DNA of 11,198 nucleotides from Ktedonobacter sp. 13_1_20CM_4_53_11 (GTDB taxonomy: Bacteria; Chloroflexota; Ktedonobacteria; Ktedonobacterales; Ktedonobacteraceae), in NCBI GenBank assembly GCA_001919995.1, contig MNIY01000102.1, forward strand, positions 1 to 11,198, read 5' to 3'. Below the pieces are notes generated by a model, which was not told the DNA's origin, ran no database searches, and saw nothing but the letters and a program-made list of their open reading frames with translations. This document shows, piece after piece, positions 1 through 6,833 of this stretch (positions within the stretch are counted from its first letter, which is position 1; every line of letters starts with the position of its first letter). The position numbers and the translations under genes were made by a program.

Positions 1-29
1 TATCATTACAGAGTAATAGGATAACTCAT

Positions 30-43
30 AACCTGAACAGGTT
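30..43. repeat. 14-bp dyad near the left edge, possible operator
   Basis: AACCTG (30-35) and CAGGTT (38-43) are perfect 6-bp arms around a 2-nt AA centre. There is no U-run after it, so it is not a terminator. It lies about 70 nt upstream of the -35 element at 112. It could be an operator for this promoter or for a gene outside the window. The dyad is seen directly; the function is a guess. Confidence 0.3.
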
Positions 44-111
44 GCGCTTATTTTACCATATTACCACAAAAGTTAGATTATCAAGATGAGGAGCTTCAAT
101 TACGCCTATCA

Positions 112-140
112 TTGACATCTTGTCATTCGTCATTTACATT
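112..140 (+). promoter_or_regulatory. sigma70-like promoter for the ABM-like gene
   Basis: A perfect -35 TTGACA (112-117) is followed by a 17-nt spacer and TACATT (135-140, 4 of 6 to consensus). Transcription would start near 147, leaving a short leader of about 44 nt before the ATG at 191. An AGGAAGG ribosome-binding-like element lies at 149-155. Confidence 0.55.
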
Positions 141-164
141 TTTTCATAGGAAGGTGTTCAAGCG

Positions 165-191
165 ATGTGCTCATTCAAGAGGAGAGACTGA
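165..191 (+). other. possible 8-codon upstream ORF coupled to the ABM-like gene
   Basis: ATG 165 opens a reading frame of eight codons (MCSFKRRD) whose TGA stop (189-191) shares its A with the ATG at 191. AGGAAGG at 149-155 is well placed for it. This TGATG arrangement would allow translational coupling. The alternative is that the ribosome starts at GTG 167 in the frame of the main gene, in which case the small ORF is not real. Confidence 0.25.
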
Positions 192-520
192 TGATCTGCT
201 ATACTACAACGTTTCTTGCCGTTCCGGGATTTGAGAAGGAAGTCATGACCATCCTGCGAGAGCATGTGAAACAATCCAAAAAAGAACAGGGCTTGATCGC
301 GAGCCAGGCGTATTGTTCAGAGATGGAGCCGCGCCGTTTCTTCGTCTACCATGTCTTCACTGACAGTGCCGATAACGACGTGCGCCGCGCTACCAAGTTT
401 TATGGCGAGTATATACTGGCAAGCTTACATGGCATGTTTGACACGGAAAGCCTGCTCATGGATAGATATCAGCCGATAACGGAGGTGGACAGCCGCCATC
501 TCAAAACAACAGGCGCATGA
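191..520 (+). CDS. ABM-like dimeric alpha-beta barrel protein
   Basis: This is a 109-residue cytoplasmic protein that resembles the antibiotic biosynthesis monooxygenase (ABM) / dimeric alpha-beta barrel fold. Visible hallmarks are an N-terminal beta strand (MICYTTTF), the turn VPGFEKE (11-17) leading into a helix, a Gly-rich strand at 33-41, FFVYHVFTDSAD (50-61) in the place of the usual 'F..Y..W.D..A' motif, and a last strand near 86-97. Members act as small oxygenases, heme-degrading enzymes or non-catalytic ligand-binding proteins; the sequence does not say which. I chose ATG 191 because GAGGAG lies just upstream and the fold begins at once. GTG 167 would add MLIQEERL with AGGAAGG about 10 nt upstream and is possible. 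The gene is convergent with the receiver gene, and no clear terminator lies between them. Confidence 0.6.
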   Translation: MICYTTTFLAVPGFEKEVMTILREHVKQSKKEQGLIASQAYCSEMEPRRFFVYHVFTDSADNDVRRATKFYGEYILASLHGMFDTESLLMDRYQPITEVDSRHLKTTGA

Positions 521-581
521 TAACCTCATCGCCCTCCATCGCGCCTGTCTCGACGAAACCGAGTTTTAGGAGCACATGGCA

Positions 582-968
582 TCATTCCATATAAGGCTGC
601 ACAATCCTTAACACATCGTCTACGGAGAAAGGCTTGGGCATAATGGTATCCACAAAGTTAATGAGGGAAGAGACCTCGGCTATTTTGTCCATGGCCGACA
701 TCAGGACAATCACATGCCGCCCGCGCACTTCGGGCTCGGCTTGCAGGACCGCGCACACCTCCTGACCATCCAGCACAGGCATCATCACGTCAAGGAAGAC
801 CAGGTAGTGCTCGTCACCGCGCAGTATTTCCAGCGCTTCAAGACCATGCCGTGCTGTACTGATAGCATATCCTTCAAAATCGAGTATATCGACCATCATA
901 TCGCGAATGATCGGGTCATCATCGACTACCAGGACTTTACGAGGTTTGTTGTGGTGGTTCTGGTTCAT
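582..968 (-). CDS. single-domain CheY-like response regulator receiver
   Basis: This is a 128-residue receiver domain with no output domain. The full phosphorylation set is present: acidic pocket D16-D18 (VVDDDP), phospho-acceptor D60 (LVFLDVMMP), S91 in the switch Ser/Thr position (VLMSAM), and K112 followed by proline (PKPF). It should accept phosphate from a histidine kinase and act by protein contact, or as a link in a phosphorelay, not by binding DNA. The start is set at ATG 968 (MNQNHH); the frame is open further upstream to 1130, but that stretch is the coding region of the kinase. The first 32 nt overlap the end of the upstream kinase gene, which implies translational coupling and a cognate pair. 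The next protein in the pathway is not visible here. Confidence 0.9.
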   Translation of the reverse strand: MNQNHHNKPRKVLVVDDDPIIRDMMVDILDFEGYAISTARHGLEALEILRGDEHYLVFLDVMMPVLDGQEVCAVLQAEPEVRGRHVIVLMSAMDKIAEVSSLINFVDTIMPKPFSVDDVLRIVQPYME

Positions 969-3504
969 CCTGCTCACCCTTACCTGCTTCAACTTCAACG
1001 GGCGCTTCCATGCGTGGTAGATAAAAAGCGAAAACCGATCCTTCCCCAGGGACGCTCTGCTGCAACCATAATCTGCCACCCATCGCTTCAATGTAGCGGC
1101 GGCAGATAAAGAGTCCAAGGCCAGATCCACGTACAGGGGTTGTCAAAGAGCGTGTCGCACGTACAAATTTCTCGAATATTTTCTGCTGATCTTCAAGGTC
1201 GATACCCTCTCCTTCATCATAGACCTGCACCAGTACCACGGAAAGGTCCGGGTCTGTTTCAATGTCGAACTGATCTTCAGGCAGCCCCACTTGTGCAAGG
1301 ACTGTCGCATTGGCGATAACTTCTATGCGTGAATCTCCCTCAGAGTATTTGGCAGCGTTATCCAGCAGGTTTGAAATCACCTGTCGTACACGCAGCGGAT
1401 CCCCTTCGACCCACAGATCAGTCCCCACCTGGGTCACGAGCTTCTGCTCAATATTGACACTGAGCAAATTCACCGCCATTTCCACGGCAGCGTGCAATTG
1501 CACCGGGCCGATCTGCAAATCAAGCTTCTTGTCTACCACGCCTATCTTTGCCGCTTCGGTCATACTGTTGACCAGGTCGGTCAATTGTTGGGCAGCGCCG
1601 GTTATCTTTGTGGCGTAACGCGTGATCTGCTGCGGATTAATGCGGCTACTTTGCCGCTTGAGCAGAGTCGAATAGCCACTAATAGCGCTGAGGGGCGTGC
1701 GCAACTCATGAGAAGCAGTGACGAGAAATTCATCTTTCAGTCTATCCAGTTGCTGCTGTTCAGCGTATGCTACCTGTATTTCCTCAAAAAGCTGAGCATT
1801 GCGTATCGCGCTGGCTGCCTGTGAACTAAGAGCCAGGAGCATACCGATCTCTGATGGGCGGAAGTTGCGTACCTGCTTTGGCGTATGCACGCCCAGGATG
1901 CCTATCAGTTCCGCCTGGTACAAGACGGGGATCATGAGCATCTTCTGGATACCTGTCTCCAAAAGGAAAATGGTCCCTCCCTCATCGCATGCGCCGGCAA
2001 GTTCTGCCGCTATGGATTGATCGAGGTAGAAAAAACCCAATCCGACAAGTTTTTCCAGCGGAGAGCCCTTATACGGAATGCGAATCTTTTCTAACAGTTT
2101 ATCGTGATGTTCTTGATTGACTGCATAGTCAACGTCTTCATTTCCCTGGAATCGCTGTTTTTGGGTCTCGTAAGCAGTTTGCACAATCAGTTGTTCCTTG
2201 TCGGCGCTACACTGGAAGAAGATGCTCATCTCCGTCTGGGCCAGTTTGGCCGCGGATTCAACGAATTTGTGCTGAATATCATTCACATCAAGGACGGTAC
2301 TGACGCTAATGGTTTGCAGCGCACTATTCATCGCGGCCAGCAATTCTTCACGCTTTTTTGCCCCGCGCAGTGCCTCCCGCGAGCGTTCGTACAGTTTGGC
2401 ATTCTCAATACTCACCGTTACAATCTGTACCATCGTCTCCAGGACCTGTATTTCCTCTTCGTGGTAGGCATTTGGATGCAAACTGGTGATACAGAGTGAA
2501 CCAATGACGCGATTAAACATCTTCATTGGCAGGAGCAAAAAAGAACCAGCTTTACGTTGATCACCCCATGTGCCGGTCAAGAGTTCGTCGTATTCCCCAC
2601 TTTCATAATGGCTGAGATCCAGCAGCAGCTTTTCCTTCTTCTCTTGAGTGGCCCTCCACCATACGGGATGCTCACCTGGCTCTATGATCTCGGGCTTTTC
2701 GGCCAGGCCCTCCACGCGGTTTCCTTCACGTATAGCAAAAACGTCATAAATCTTTTCCGTGTCGCGGTCATAGAGGCTGATCAACATTGATAAAACATCA
2801 ACAATGCTTGAGGTGAATTGATAGACATTCTCTACGAGTTTTGCTAGTTGTACAGACGTTGGGAAGGCGGTACTGATACTCTGTAATTGCTTTAAATAGT
2901 CGCTTGAACGTCTTTGCTGACTGCGTAACTGGTCATTCTGCAGGTAAAGCGCGATACGTTCGGCGAATTCTCGTGCTTCGGAGCGCTGCCTTTGCAGGAA
3001 TACCGCTCCCGTAGTGGTCTGATAGAGGATAATAATGCCCATCACCCCAGACTGTTTCTTCCTGCCGTAGACCTCGTCGATAAGTGTTGGCTCCTGCATT
3101 GGTACAACAAGGTACCATGTCGGCACGACATCTATCTTTAAATCTTCTTGAGAACCTGTATAAAAGAAGGCGAAGTAATCCTCGTGGCGCATGATATGCG
3201 TCTCGTTTTTATGCCAGACATAGCCAATCAGATCCTGTCCAAGCCGATAGGTAGCGCCTATGGGAAAGAGATCACCCTCTGTATTCGTTGCGTTTTGAGG
3301 AGCCGCTGTCGTCGTCGAGTTCCCGTTACGCAAGCGCACGTGGAGTTGTATCTTCATGTGATCGAATTGCTCATCATACAATGCGATACATGCACCAGTG
3401 CATGCAAACTGCGCTATCATCTGGCGTAGAAGACGCTTGAGCAATGATGCGGGAACGTCCTGATCAGGTCGTGATTCTGGCTCTCCCCAAATCGCAGTAG
3501 ACAT
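937..3504 (-). CDS. soluble triple-GAF sensor histidine kinase
   Basis: This 855-residue protein has no membrane segment. Three GAF-like regions come first (about 20-195, 215-380 and 395-575), each with strands and a closing helix; short coiled-coil linkers follow the second and third (KLYERSREAL..., QLFEEIQVAYAEQQQLDRLKDEF). The kinase core follows: H-box ASHELRTPL with the phospho-acceptor His at 599, N-box NLLDNAAKY (712-720), G1 box DEGEGID (763-769) and G2 box GSGLGLF (793-799). The last 25 residues are an acidic, proline-rich tail. It should sense a cytosolic ligand or redox cue and phosphorylate the overlapping receiver gene downstream. ATG 3504 (MSTAIW) is preferred because GGAGAGGTG sits 6 nt upstream; an in-frame ATG at 3555 would add 17 residues without a comparable site. 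The ligands of the GAF domains cannot be read from sequence. Confidence 0.92.
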   Translation of the reverse strand: MSTAIWGEPESRPDQDVPASLLKRLLRQMIAQFACTGACIALYDEQFDHMKIQLHVRLRNGNSTTTAAPQNATNTEGDLFPIGATYRLGQDLIGYVWHKNETHIMRHEDYFAFFYTGSQEDLKIDVVPTWYLVVPMQEPTLIDEVYGRKKQSGVMGIIILYQTTTGAVFLQRQRSEAREFAERIALYLQNDQLRSQQRRSSDYLKQLQSISTAFPTSVQLAKLVENVYQFTSSIVDVLSMLISLYDRDTEKIYDVFAIREGNRVEGLAEKPEIIEPGEHPVWWRATQEKKEKLLLDLSHYESGEYDELLTGTWGDQRKAGSFLLLPMKMFNRVIGSLCITSLHPNAYHEEEIQVLETMVQIVTVSIENAKLYERSREALRGAKKREELLAAMNSALQTISVSTVLDVNDIQHKFVESAAKLAQTEMSIFFQCSADKEQLIVQTAYETQKQRFQGNEDVDYAVNQEHHDKLLEKIRIPYKGSPLEKLVGLGFFYLDQSIAAELAGACDEGGTIFLLETGIQKMLMIPVLYQAELIGILGVHTPKQVRNFRPSEIGMLLALSSQAASAIRNAQLFEEIQVAYAEQQQLDRLKDEFLVTASHELRTPLSAISGYSTLLKRQSSRINPQQITRYATKITGAAQQLTDLVNSMTEAAKIGVVDKKLDLQIGPVQLHAAVEMAVNLLSVNIEQKLVTQVGTDLWVEGDPLRVRQVISNLLDNAAKYSEGDSRIEVIANATVLAQVGLPEDQFDIETDPDLSVVLVQVYDEGEGIDLEDQQKIFEKFVRATRSLTTPVRGSGLGLFICRRYIEAMGGRLWLQQSVPGEGSVFAFYLPRMEAPVEVEAGKGEQDEPEPPQQTS

Positions 3505-3638
3505 GAGTACACCTCTCCTCACTTCCCAGTAGAACGGGTGGTACCAATAATGCACGCGCCTCTACAGGAAGCGCAGGGTGCTGAAGGCGGGCAAAACCTA
3601 CAAATTCATTATTCATGGCTTTATTATTACAGGGTAGC

Positions 3639-3660
3639 ATATCACAGGTGTGTGTGATAT
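3639..3660. promoter_or_regulatory. operator-like dyad ATATCACA-N6-TGTGATAT
   Basis: Perfect 8-bp arms (3639-3646 and 3653-3660) flank a 6-nt spacer, GGTGTG. The half-sites TCACA/TGTGA are those used by CRP/FNR-family regulators, but here they are in the reverse order (TCACA-N6-TGTGA). It lies about 135 nt upstream of the kinase start and about 180 nt upstream of the -35 for the rightward gene. The dyad is seen directly; binding by any protein is inferred. Confidence 0.35.
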
Positions 3661-3677
3661 TCAACTCTGGCAGTCGC

Positions 3678-3818
3678 AGACATTTGGAGATAAGACTTCC
3701 CGTGAGCGGATTTGAGAGCTGTCCTGACTGTCATCCTGAGCGCGAGCTTCGGATCTCTGCGTCCCTCGAGCCAGATCCTTCGCTGCGCTCAGGATGACAG
3801 CCTTATCTCCAAATGTCT
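3678..3818. repeat. nested inverted repeat, REP/MITE-like element
   Basis: A perfect 17-bp outer inverted repeat (AGACATTTGGAGATAAG at 3678-3694, its reverse complement at 3802-3818) encloses an inner palindrome. The inner arms 3728-3756 and 3773-3800 pair as 16 bp (CTGTCATCCTGAGCGC at 3728-3743), one bulged G, AGC, a 3x3 internal loop and GGATCT, around a 16-nt loop. The element is lopsided: 33 nt separate the left outer arm from the inner palindrome, but only 1 nt on the right. A short direct repeat, CTGTCCTGA / CTGTCATCCTGA, abuts at 3719-3739. From memory, the motif GTCATCCTGAGC...GATCT recurs between genes in many bacterial genomes. No transposase gene and no flanking target duplication are visible. 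Confidence 0.75.
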
Positions 3819-3836
3819 AAAAATAAGTATCGGCTG

Positions 3837-3865
3837 TTGATTTATTTTGTCACAACGACTACAAT
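3837..3865 (+). promoter_or_regulatory. sigma70-like promoter for the four-TM gene
   Basis: TTGATT (3837-3842), a 17-nt spacer and TACAAT (3860-3865) give 4 of 6 and 5 of 6 matches to consensus with ideal spacing. Transcription would start near 3872, giving a leader of about 79 nt that contains the hairpin at 3928-3941. The promoter begins only 18 nt after the nested repeat ends. Confidence 0.6.
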
Positions 3866-3927
3866 ACTGTTACAGAGGTTAGATAGGCAACCTTGTGGCT
3901 GCTTCAACATACGAGCAGTTCAGTTAA

Positions 3928-3941
3928 CTCCTCGAAAGGAG
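3928..3941 (+). promoter_or_regulatory. small hairpin covering the ribosome binding site
   Basis: CTCCT (3928-3932) pairs with AGGAG (3937-3941) around a CGAA tetraloop. The right arm is the core of the AAAGGAG ribosome binding site (3935-3941), 9 nt before the GTG start at 3951. The stem is only 5 bp, so it would weaken translation and not shut it off. Confidence 0.35.
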
Positions 3942-3950
3942 CCTTGTAGC

Positions 3951-4331
3951 GTGACGAGTACCGTACGTCTTAGAACGATAATTGGGGGGGCTATACTTAC
4001 CCTCCTGTGGATCTGCGGCTTTCTCTTTATCAAACCAACGCTGGCGGTTGATTTTGGCGGTGGAATCCTCATTAACTTGAAGTACCTGGTGGGACTGTTG
4101 GGCCTACTCATCATCGTTCTCTATCATATTTTTGACCGGCCTAACGCTGAAACAACCAAGCTCAGCCTGACGACAGCGCTTACTATTATCTGGCTGGCTT
4201 TGATGATTTTCTACCCGTTCAAAGACCCGAGCAACAAGGAATATTCTGGCGCCGTTGCCTTCTTTACGCTTCTTGGCGGCCTGGCTGTGTCCTTGCTCTG
4301 GGTACGCTTCTTCGCGGACGAGATCATTTAA
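3951..4331 (+). CDS. four-TM membrane protein of unknown function
   Basis: This is a 126-residue integral membrane protein with four predicted TM segments, at about 8-27, 41-60, 73-88 and 99-119. Loops are short: one follows DRPNAETTK (62-70), one is PFKDPSNKEYS (89-99), and the C-terminus is FADEII. No catalytic motif or known family is recognised. GTG 3951 is chosen because AAAGGAG lies 9 nt upstream and the hydrophobic protein begins just after it; the frame is open back to ATG 3813, but that stretch is upstream of any ribosome binding site and partly inside the promoter. It has its own promoter and a strong terminator, so it appears to be a single-gene unit. Confidence 0.75.
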   Translation: MTSTVRLRTIIGGAILTLLWICGFLFIKPTLAVDFGGGILINLKYLVGLLGLLIIVLYHIFDRPNAETTKLSLTTALTIIWLALMIFYPFKDPSNKEYSGAVAFFTLLGGLAVSLLWVRFFADEII

Positions 4332-4349
4332 TCTTTTTTACCAGGCATC

Positions 4350-4380
4350 AATGGGCGCAGCGTTGCGCCCATTATTTTTT
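4350..4380 (+). terminator. Rho-independent terminator after the four-TM gene
   Basis: A perfect 10-bp stem, AATGGGCGCA (4350-4359) with TGCGCCCATT (4364-4373), closes on a GCGT loop and is followed by A and six T residues (4375-4380). It begins 18 nt after the stop codon. It leaves only 25 nt before the start of the exporter gene. Confidence 0.9.
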
Positions 4381-4405
4381 GTCTAACCCTTGACCTTCGC
4401 GGCAA

Positions 4406-5794
4406 ATGGATACTGATATGGCACAAAAGGAAACAGGAAAGCAGGAAATACTTACTCAAGGCCAGGTAAAACCACCTTTCACCGGGCCTGAAAACGATGG
4501 ATCGCGGCCACAGGCAGATACCCCGGGCCCTAAGCAAACAGAGCAGGCAAACAAATGGGCAGTGTTGGTCATCGTCGCCATCGGCGTTTTTATGGCAACG
4601 CTGGATTCGTCAATTGTGAATATCAGCCTGCCAGCGATCGCCAGCTCCTTCGGCGTACCCCTCAGTGGGGAGATAGAGTGGGTAATTATCGCGTATCTTG
4701 TGGTCACCGCGGGCGTATTGCTGACGGCAGGGCGTATATCCGATATGATCGGACGCAAGCCAATCTGGGCCGCCGGCCTGATCATCTTTACTGTAGGATC
4801 GGCTTTTTGCGGCTTCGCTCCTTCGCTGGGGCTGTTGATCGCAGCTCGTGCATTACAGGGTCTCGGCGGTGCGCTGATCATGGCCATTAGCCCGGCGATG
4901 CTGACAAGCGCCTTTCCCGCGCATGAACGAGGCAGGGCGCTGGGACTCAACGCCGTGGTCGTCGCACTCGGAGTGAGCACGGGCCCAACGCTGGGCGGTA
5001 TAATCACATCTACCCTTTCATGGCGTTGGATTTTCTTCGTGAACCTTCCTATCGGTATCATCGGCCTCATTCTTACTATGCGCATCCTGAAAGAAAAAAT
5101 GCGCTGGAACCGTGGTAAATTCGACCCGGCGGGAGCGATCCTGCTCGCTTTGGGACTGGTCGCAATTACGCTGGGACTTTCCTTTGGTCAAGAGTGGGGC
5201 TGGAACTCACCGCTGCTCATCGGCTGTCTTGCAACAGGCGTTATTGCCTTAATTCTTCTTTATATTGTTGAAAAACGCGTCGCCGATCCGATCATCAACC
5301 TGTCATTGCTCCACAACCGTGTCTTTCTCTCGGCCACCTTGAGCCTCGTATTGAGCTTCCTGGCGCTCTTCGCTGTGAGTTTCATGCTGCCGTTTTACCT
5401 TGAAGAGTTGCGTGGCTTCACGACCGTGCAGGCGGGGTTGCTTCTCACGCCACTGCCACTCACGATTGCCGTCATCGCGCCGTTCAGTGGAACGCTTGCT
5501 GACCGCTTCGGCACGCGCTGGTTAGCGGCGGGAGGGCTGACCTTAGCCTGTATCGGGCTGATATTGATCAGCCAGCTTGACGCCCATAGTTCGACCTGGG
5601 ATATCATCTGGCGCCTGGTGATCACCGGTATGGGCCAGGCTCTCTTCCAATCACCCAACAACAGCGCGACGCCGGCTCAAATTGCCAATCTACAACAGAC
5701 CTTCACGCACGCTTTCCATACCACCTTTATCGTCTGCGCGTGCATCGCGGCGTTTGGTATTTTCACCTCGCTGGTGCGCGGCAAAGAGAGTTAA
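4406..5794 (+). CDS. DHA2-family MFS drug exporter, internally shortened
   Basis: This is a 462-residue proton-coupled multidrug exporter of the EmrB/QacA (14-TM, DHA2) type in the inner membrane. Residues 1-50 are a hydrophilic Gln/Lys/Pro-rich tail. Family motifs are clear: LDSSIVNISLPAI (66-78), motif A GRISDMIGRK (109-118), motif C-like GVSTGPTLGGII (189-200) and a second motif-A-like GTLADRFGTR (362-371). The 'FQSPNNSA' motif (414-421) is normally followed by a 'P..rrG.asG' loop and another TM segment; here it jumps to TPAQIANLQQTF and the last TM segment (about 437-456). Roughly 60-80 residues seem to be missing in frame, which would leave an odd number of TM segments. No ribosome binding site precedes ATG 4406 or ATG 4418, and there is little room for a promoter after the terminator. 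The HTH-WYL gene follows after 6 nt. Confidence 0.88.
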   Translation: MDTDMAQKETGKQEILTQGQVKPPFTGPENDGSRPQADTPGPKQTEQANKWAVLVIVAIGVFMATLDSSIVNISLPAIASSFGVPLSGEIEWVIIAYLVVTAGVLLTAGRISDMIGRKPIWAAGLIIFTVGSAFCGFAPSLGLLIAARALQGLGGALIMAISPAMLTSAFPAHERGRALGLNAVVVALGVSTGPTLGGIITSTLSWRWIFFVNLPIGIIGLILTMRILKEKMRWNRGKFDPAGAILLALGLVAITLGLSFGQEWGWNSPLLIGCLATGVIALILLYIVEKRVADPIINLSLLHNRVFLSATLSLVLSFLALFAVSFMLPFYLEELRGFTTVQAGLLLTPLPLTIAVIAPFSGTLADRFGTRWLAAGGLTLACIGLILISQLDAHSSTWDIIWRLVITGMGQALFQSPNNSATPAQIANLQQTFTHAFHTTFIVCACIAAFGIFTSLVRGKES

Positions 5795-5800
5795 CGACTT

Positions 5801-6769
5801 ATGAACAGGACAGATCGCTTGCTGGCCATTGTCCTGGAATTGCAGGGCAAAGGGAGACAGCGCGCCGAAGACCTGGCGGCGACTTTTGAGACCAGTAAAC
5901 GCACCATTTATCGCGATATCCAGGCGCTGGGCGAGGCGGGCGTACCGCTCATCTCCGTTCCTGGCCGTGGTTACTCGCTGATGAAGGGATATTTTTTACC
6001 CCCATTGAGCTTTACCACGGACGAGGCGACGATGCTCCTACTGGGCAGCGACTTTACGGCACAAAATTTTGATGCACAGTATCGTAGCGCCGCCCAATCC
6101 GCCAGCCGCAAGATCGAGAGTGTCCTCTCTGAGAAGCTGCGCGATGAAGTGCGCTACCTACAAGACAGCATTCTCTTTATCTCCAGCGGTTCTACTGAGG
6201 ATATCACCGAGACAGAGATGGTGCGCCAACTGCGCCGGGCGATCATTGAGCGCGCCACAGTGCGTTTCTGCTACCATACGCGCTACGTCCGCAATGGCCA
6301 GAGTACGCAGCAGACCCGCGAAGCAGATCCCTATGGACTCGTACATTATGCAAATGCCTGGCACCTGGTAGCTTACTGTCATTTGCGTCAGGATATCCGA
6401 AACTTCCGGCTCGATCGCATGGAGAACCTGGAATTACTGTCCCGCACGTTTCAGCGCCCTACTGATTTCAAGATGCAGCAGCGGCGACAGGAAGAAGCGC
6501 AGAGAGTAGTGGTACGCGCCCTGTTCGACCAGGAGGTAGCGCGCTGGGTGCGAGAGTCACGCTCCTACTTCATGGTTGCCATAGAAGAAAGCGCGCAAGG
6601 GCTGCTGGTAACCCTCCATGTGCGCCAGGAAAGCGAAATACTGCAATGGCTCCTCAGTTGGGGAAGACACGTACAGGTATTGGAGCCAGAGTCGCTGCGA
6701 AGCATGATAGCAGAGGAGGCGGAGGGCATGCTGCGCAATCATCAAAATGACCCAGGCAATTGCTTTTGA
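5801..6769 (+). CDS. HTH-WYL (YafY/DeoR-like) transcriptional regulator
   Basis: This is a 322-residue DNA-binding regulator. The N-terminal winged HTH spans about 1-60, with recognition helix SKRTIYRDIQAL (32-43) and wing VPGRGYSL (53-60). The WYL domain spans about 140-215; its signature reads WHLVAYC (187-193) with the family's Arg-rich strand IRNFRLDRM (199-207), so the central Tyr of WYL is His here. A WCX-like C-terminal domain occupies about 235-312. WYL domains bind small ligands or nucleic acid and tune DNA binding. It starts 6 nt after the exporter stop, with only a GAGAG about 12 nt upstream, which suggests a shared message and coupled translation. It probably controls the exporter gene. 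No terminator is seen after it. Confidence 0.9.
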   Translation: MNRTDRLLAIVLELQGKGRQRAEDLAATFETSKRTIYRDIQALGEAGVPLISVPGRGYSLMKGYFLPPLSFTTDEATMLLLGSDFTAQNFDAQYRSAAQSASRKIESVLSEKLRDEVRYLQDSILFISSGSTEDITETEMVRQLRRAIIERATVRFCYHTRYVRNGQSTQQTREADPYGLVHYANAWHLVAYCHLRQDIRNFRLDRMENLELLSRTFQRPTDFKMQQRRQEEAQRVVVRALFDQEVARWVRESRSYFMVAIEESAQGLLVTLHVRQESEILQWLLSWGRHVQVLEPESLRSMIAEEAEGMLRNHQNDPGNCF

Positions 6770-6797
6770 ATGGTGGAACTGGAAGGACCGCAATACC

Positions 6798-6827
6798 TCG
6801 ACGTAGGGAGCGCCGCAGTGATATACT
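6798..6827 (+). promoter_or_regulatory. candidate promoter for a leaderless kinase message
   Basis: TATACT (6822-6827, 5 of 6 to TATAAT) ends 6 nt before ATG 6834. TCGACG (6798-6803, 4 of 6 to TTGACA) lies 18 nt further upstream. Normal spacing would put the first transcribed base at or within a base or two of the A of the start codon. The -35 match is weak. Confidence 0.4.
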
Positions 6828-6833
6828 TTCACT

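Larger units (their letters stand above)
3505..3950. other. divergent intergenic control region
   Basis: This is 446 nt between the triple-GAF kinase (read leftward) and the four-TM gene (read rightward). From left to right it holds the kinase ribosome binding site, a TCACA-N6-TGTGA dyad (3639-3660), a nested inverted repeat (3678-3818), a + strand promoter (3837-3865) and a hairpin over the ribosome binding site (3928-3941). I could not fix a convincing -35/-10 pair for the leftward kinase gene. A frame open from ATG 3813 joins that of the four-TM gene, but its first 46 codons look non-coding. Confidence 0.6.

Noticed and set aside
550..570. A CTCG...CGAG hairpin followed by TTTT between the convergent genes at 520 and 582
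   Set aside because: The stem is only 4 bp with a 7-nt loop and a short T-run, too weak to call a terminator.
714..1109. A 131-codon + strand frame across the receiver gene
   Set aside because: It is the complement of the receiver and the kinase C-terminus, both of which have complete motifs.
969..1130. An N-terminal extension of the receiver gene back to ATG 1130
   Set aside because: The extra 54 codons lie inside the kinase ATPase region in another frame and do not resemble a receiver; ATG 968 begins just before the first receiver strand.
3813..3950. A 46-codon N-terminal extension of the four-TM protein
   Set aside because: It would start inside the repeat and upstream of the promoter, with no ribosome binding site. 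GTG 3951 has AAAGGAG at 9 nt.
4390..4420. TTGACC ... TGATAT as a promoter for the exporter gene
   Set aside because: The start of transcription would fall downstream of both candidate ATG codons, and the next Met lies inside the first TM segment.
4456..5085. A 209-codon open frame on the - strand inside the exporter gene
   Set aside because: It is fully antisense to a clear MFS gene, has low-complexity composition typical of a shadow frame, and shows no domain.
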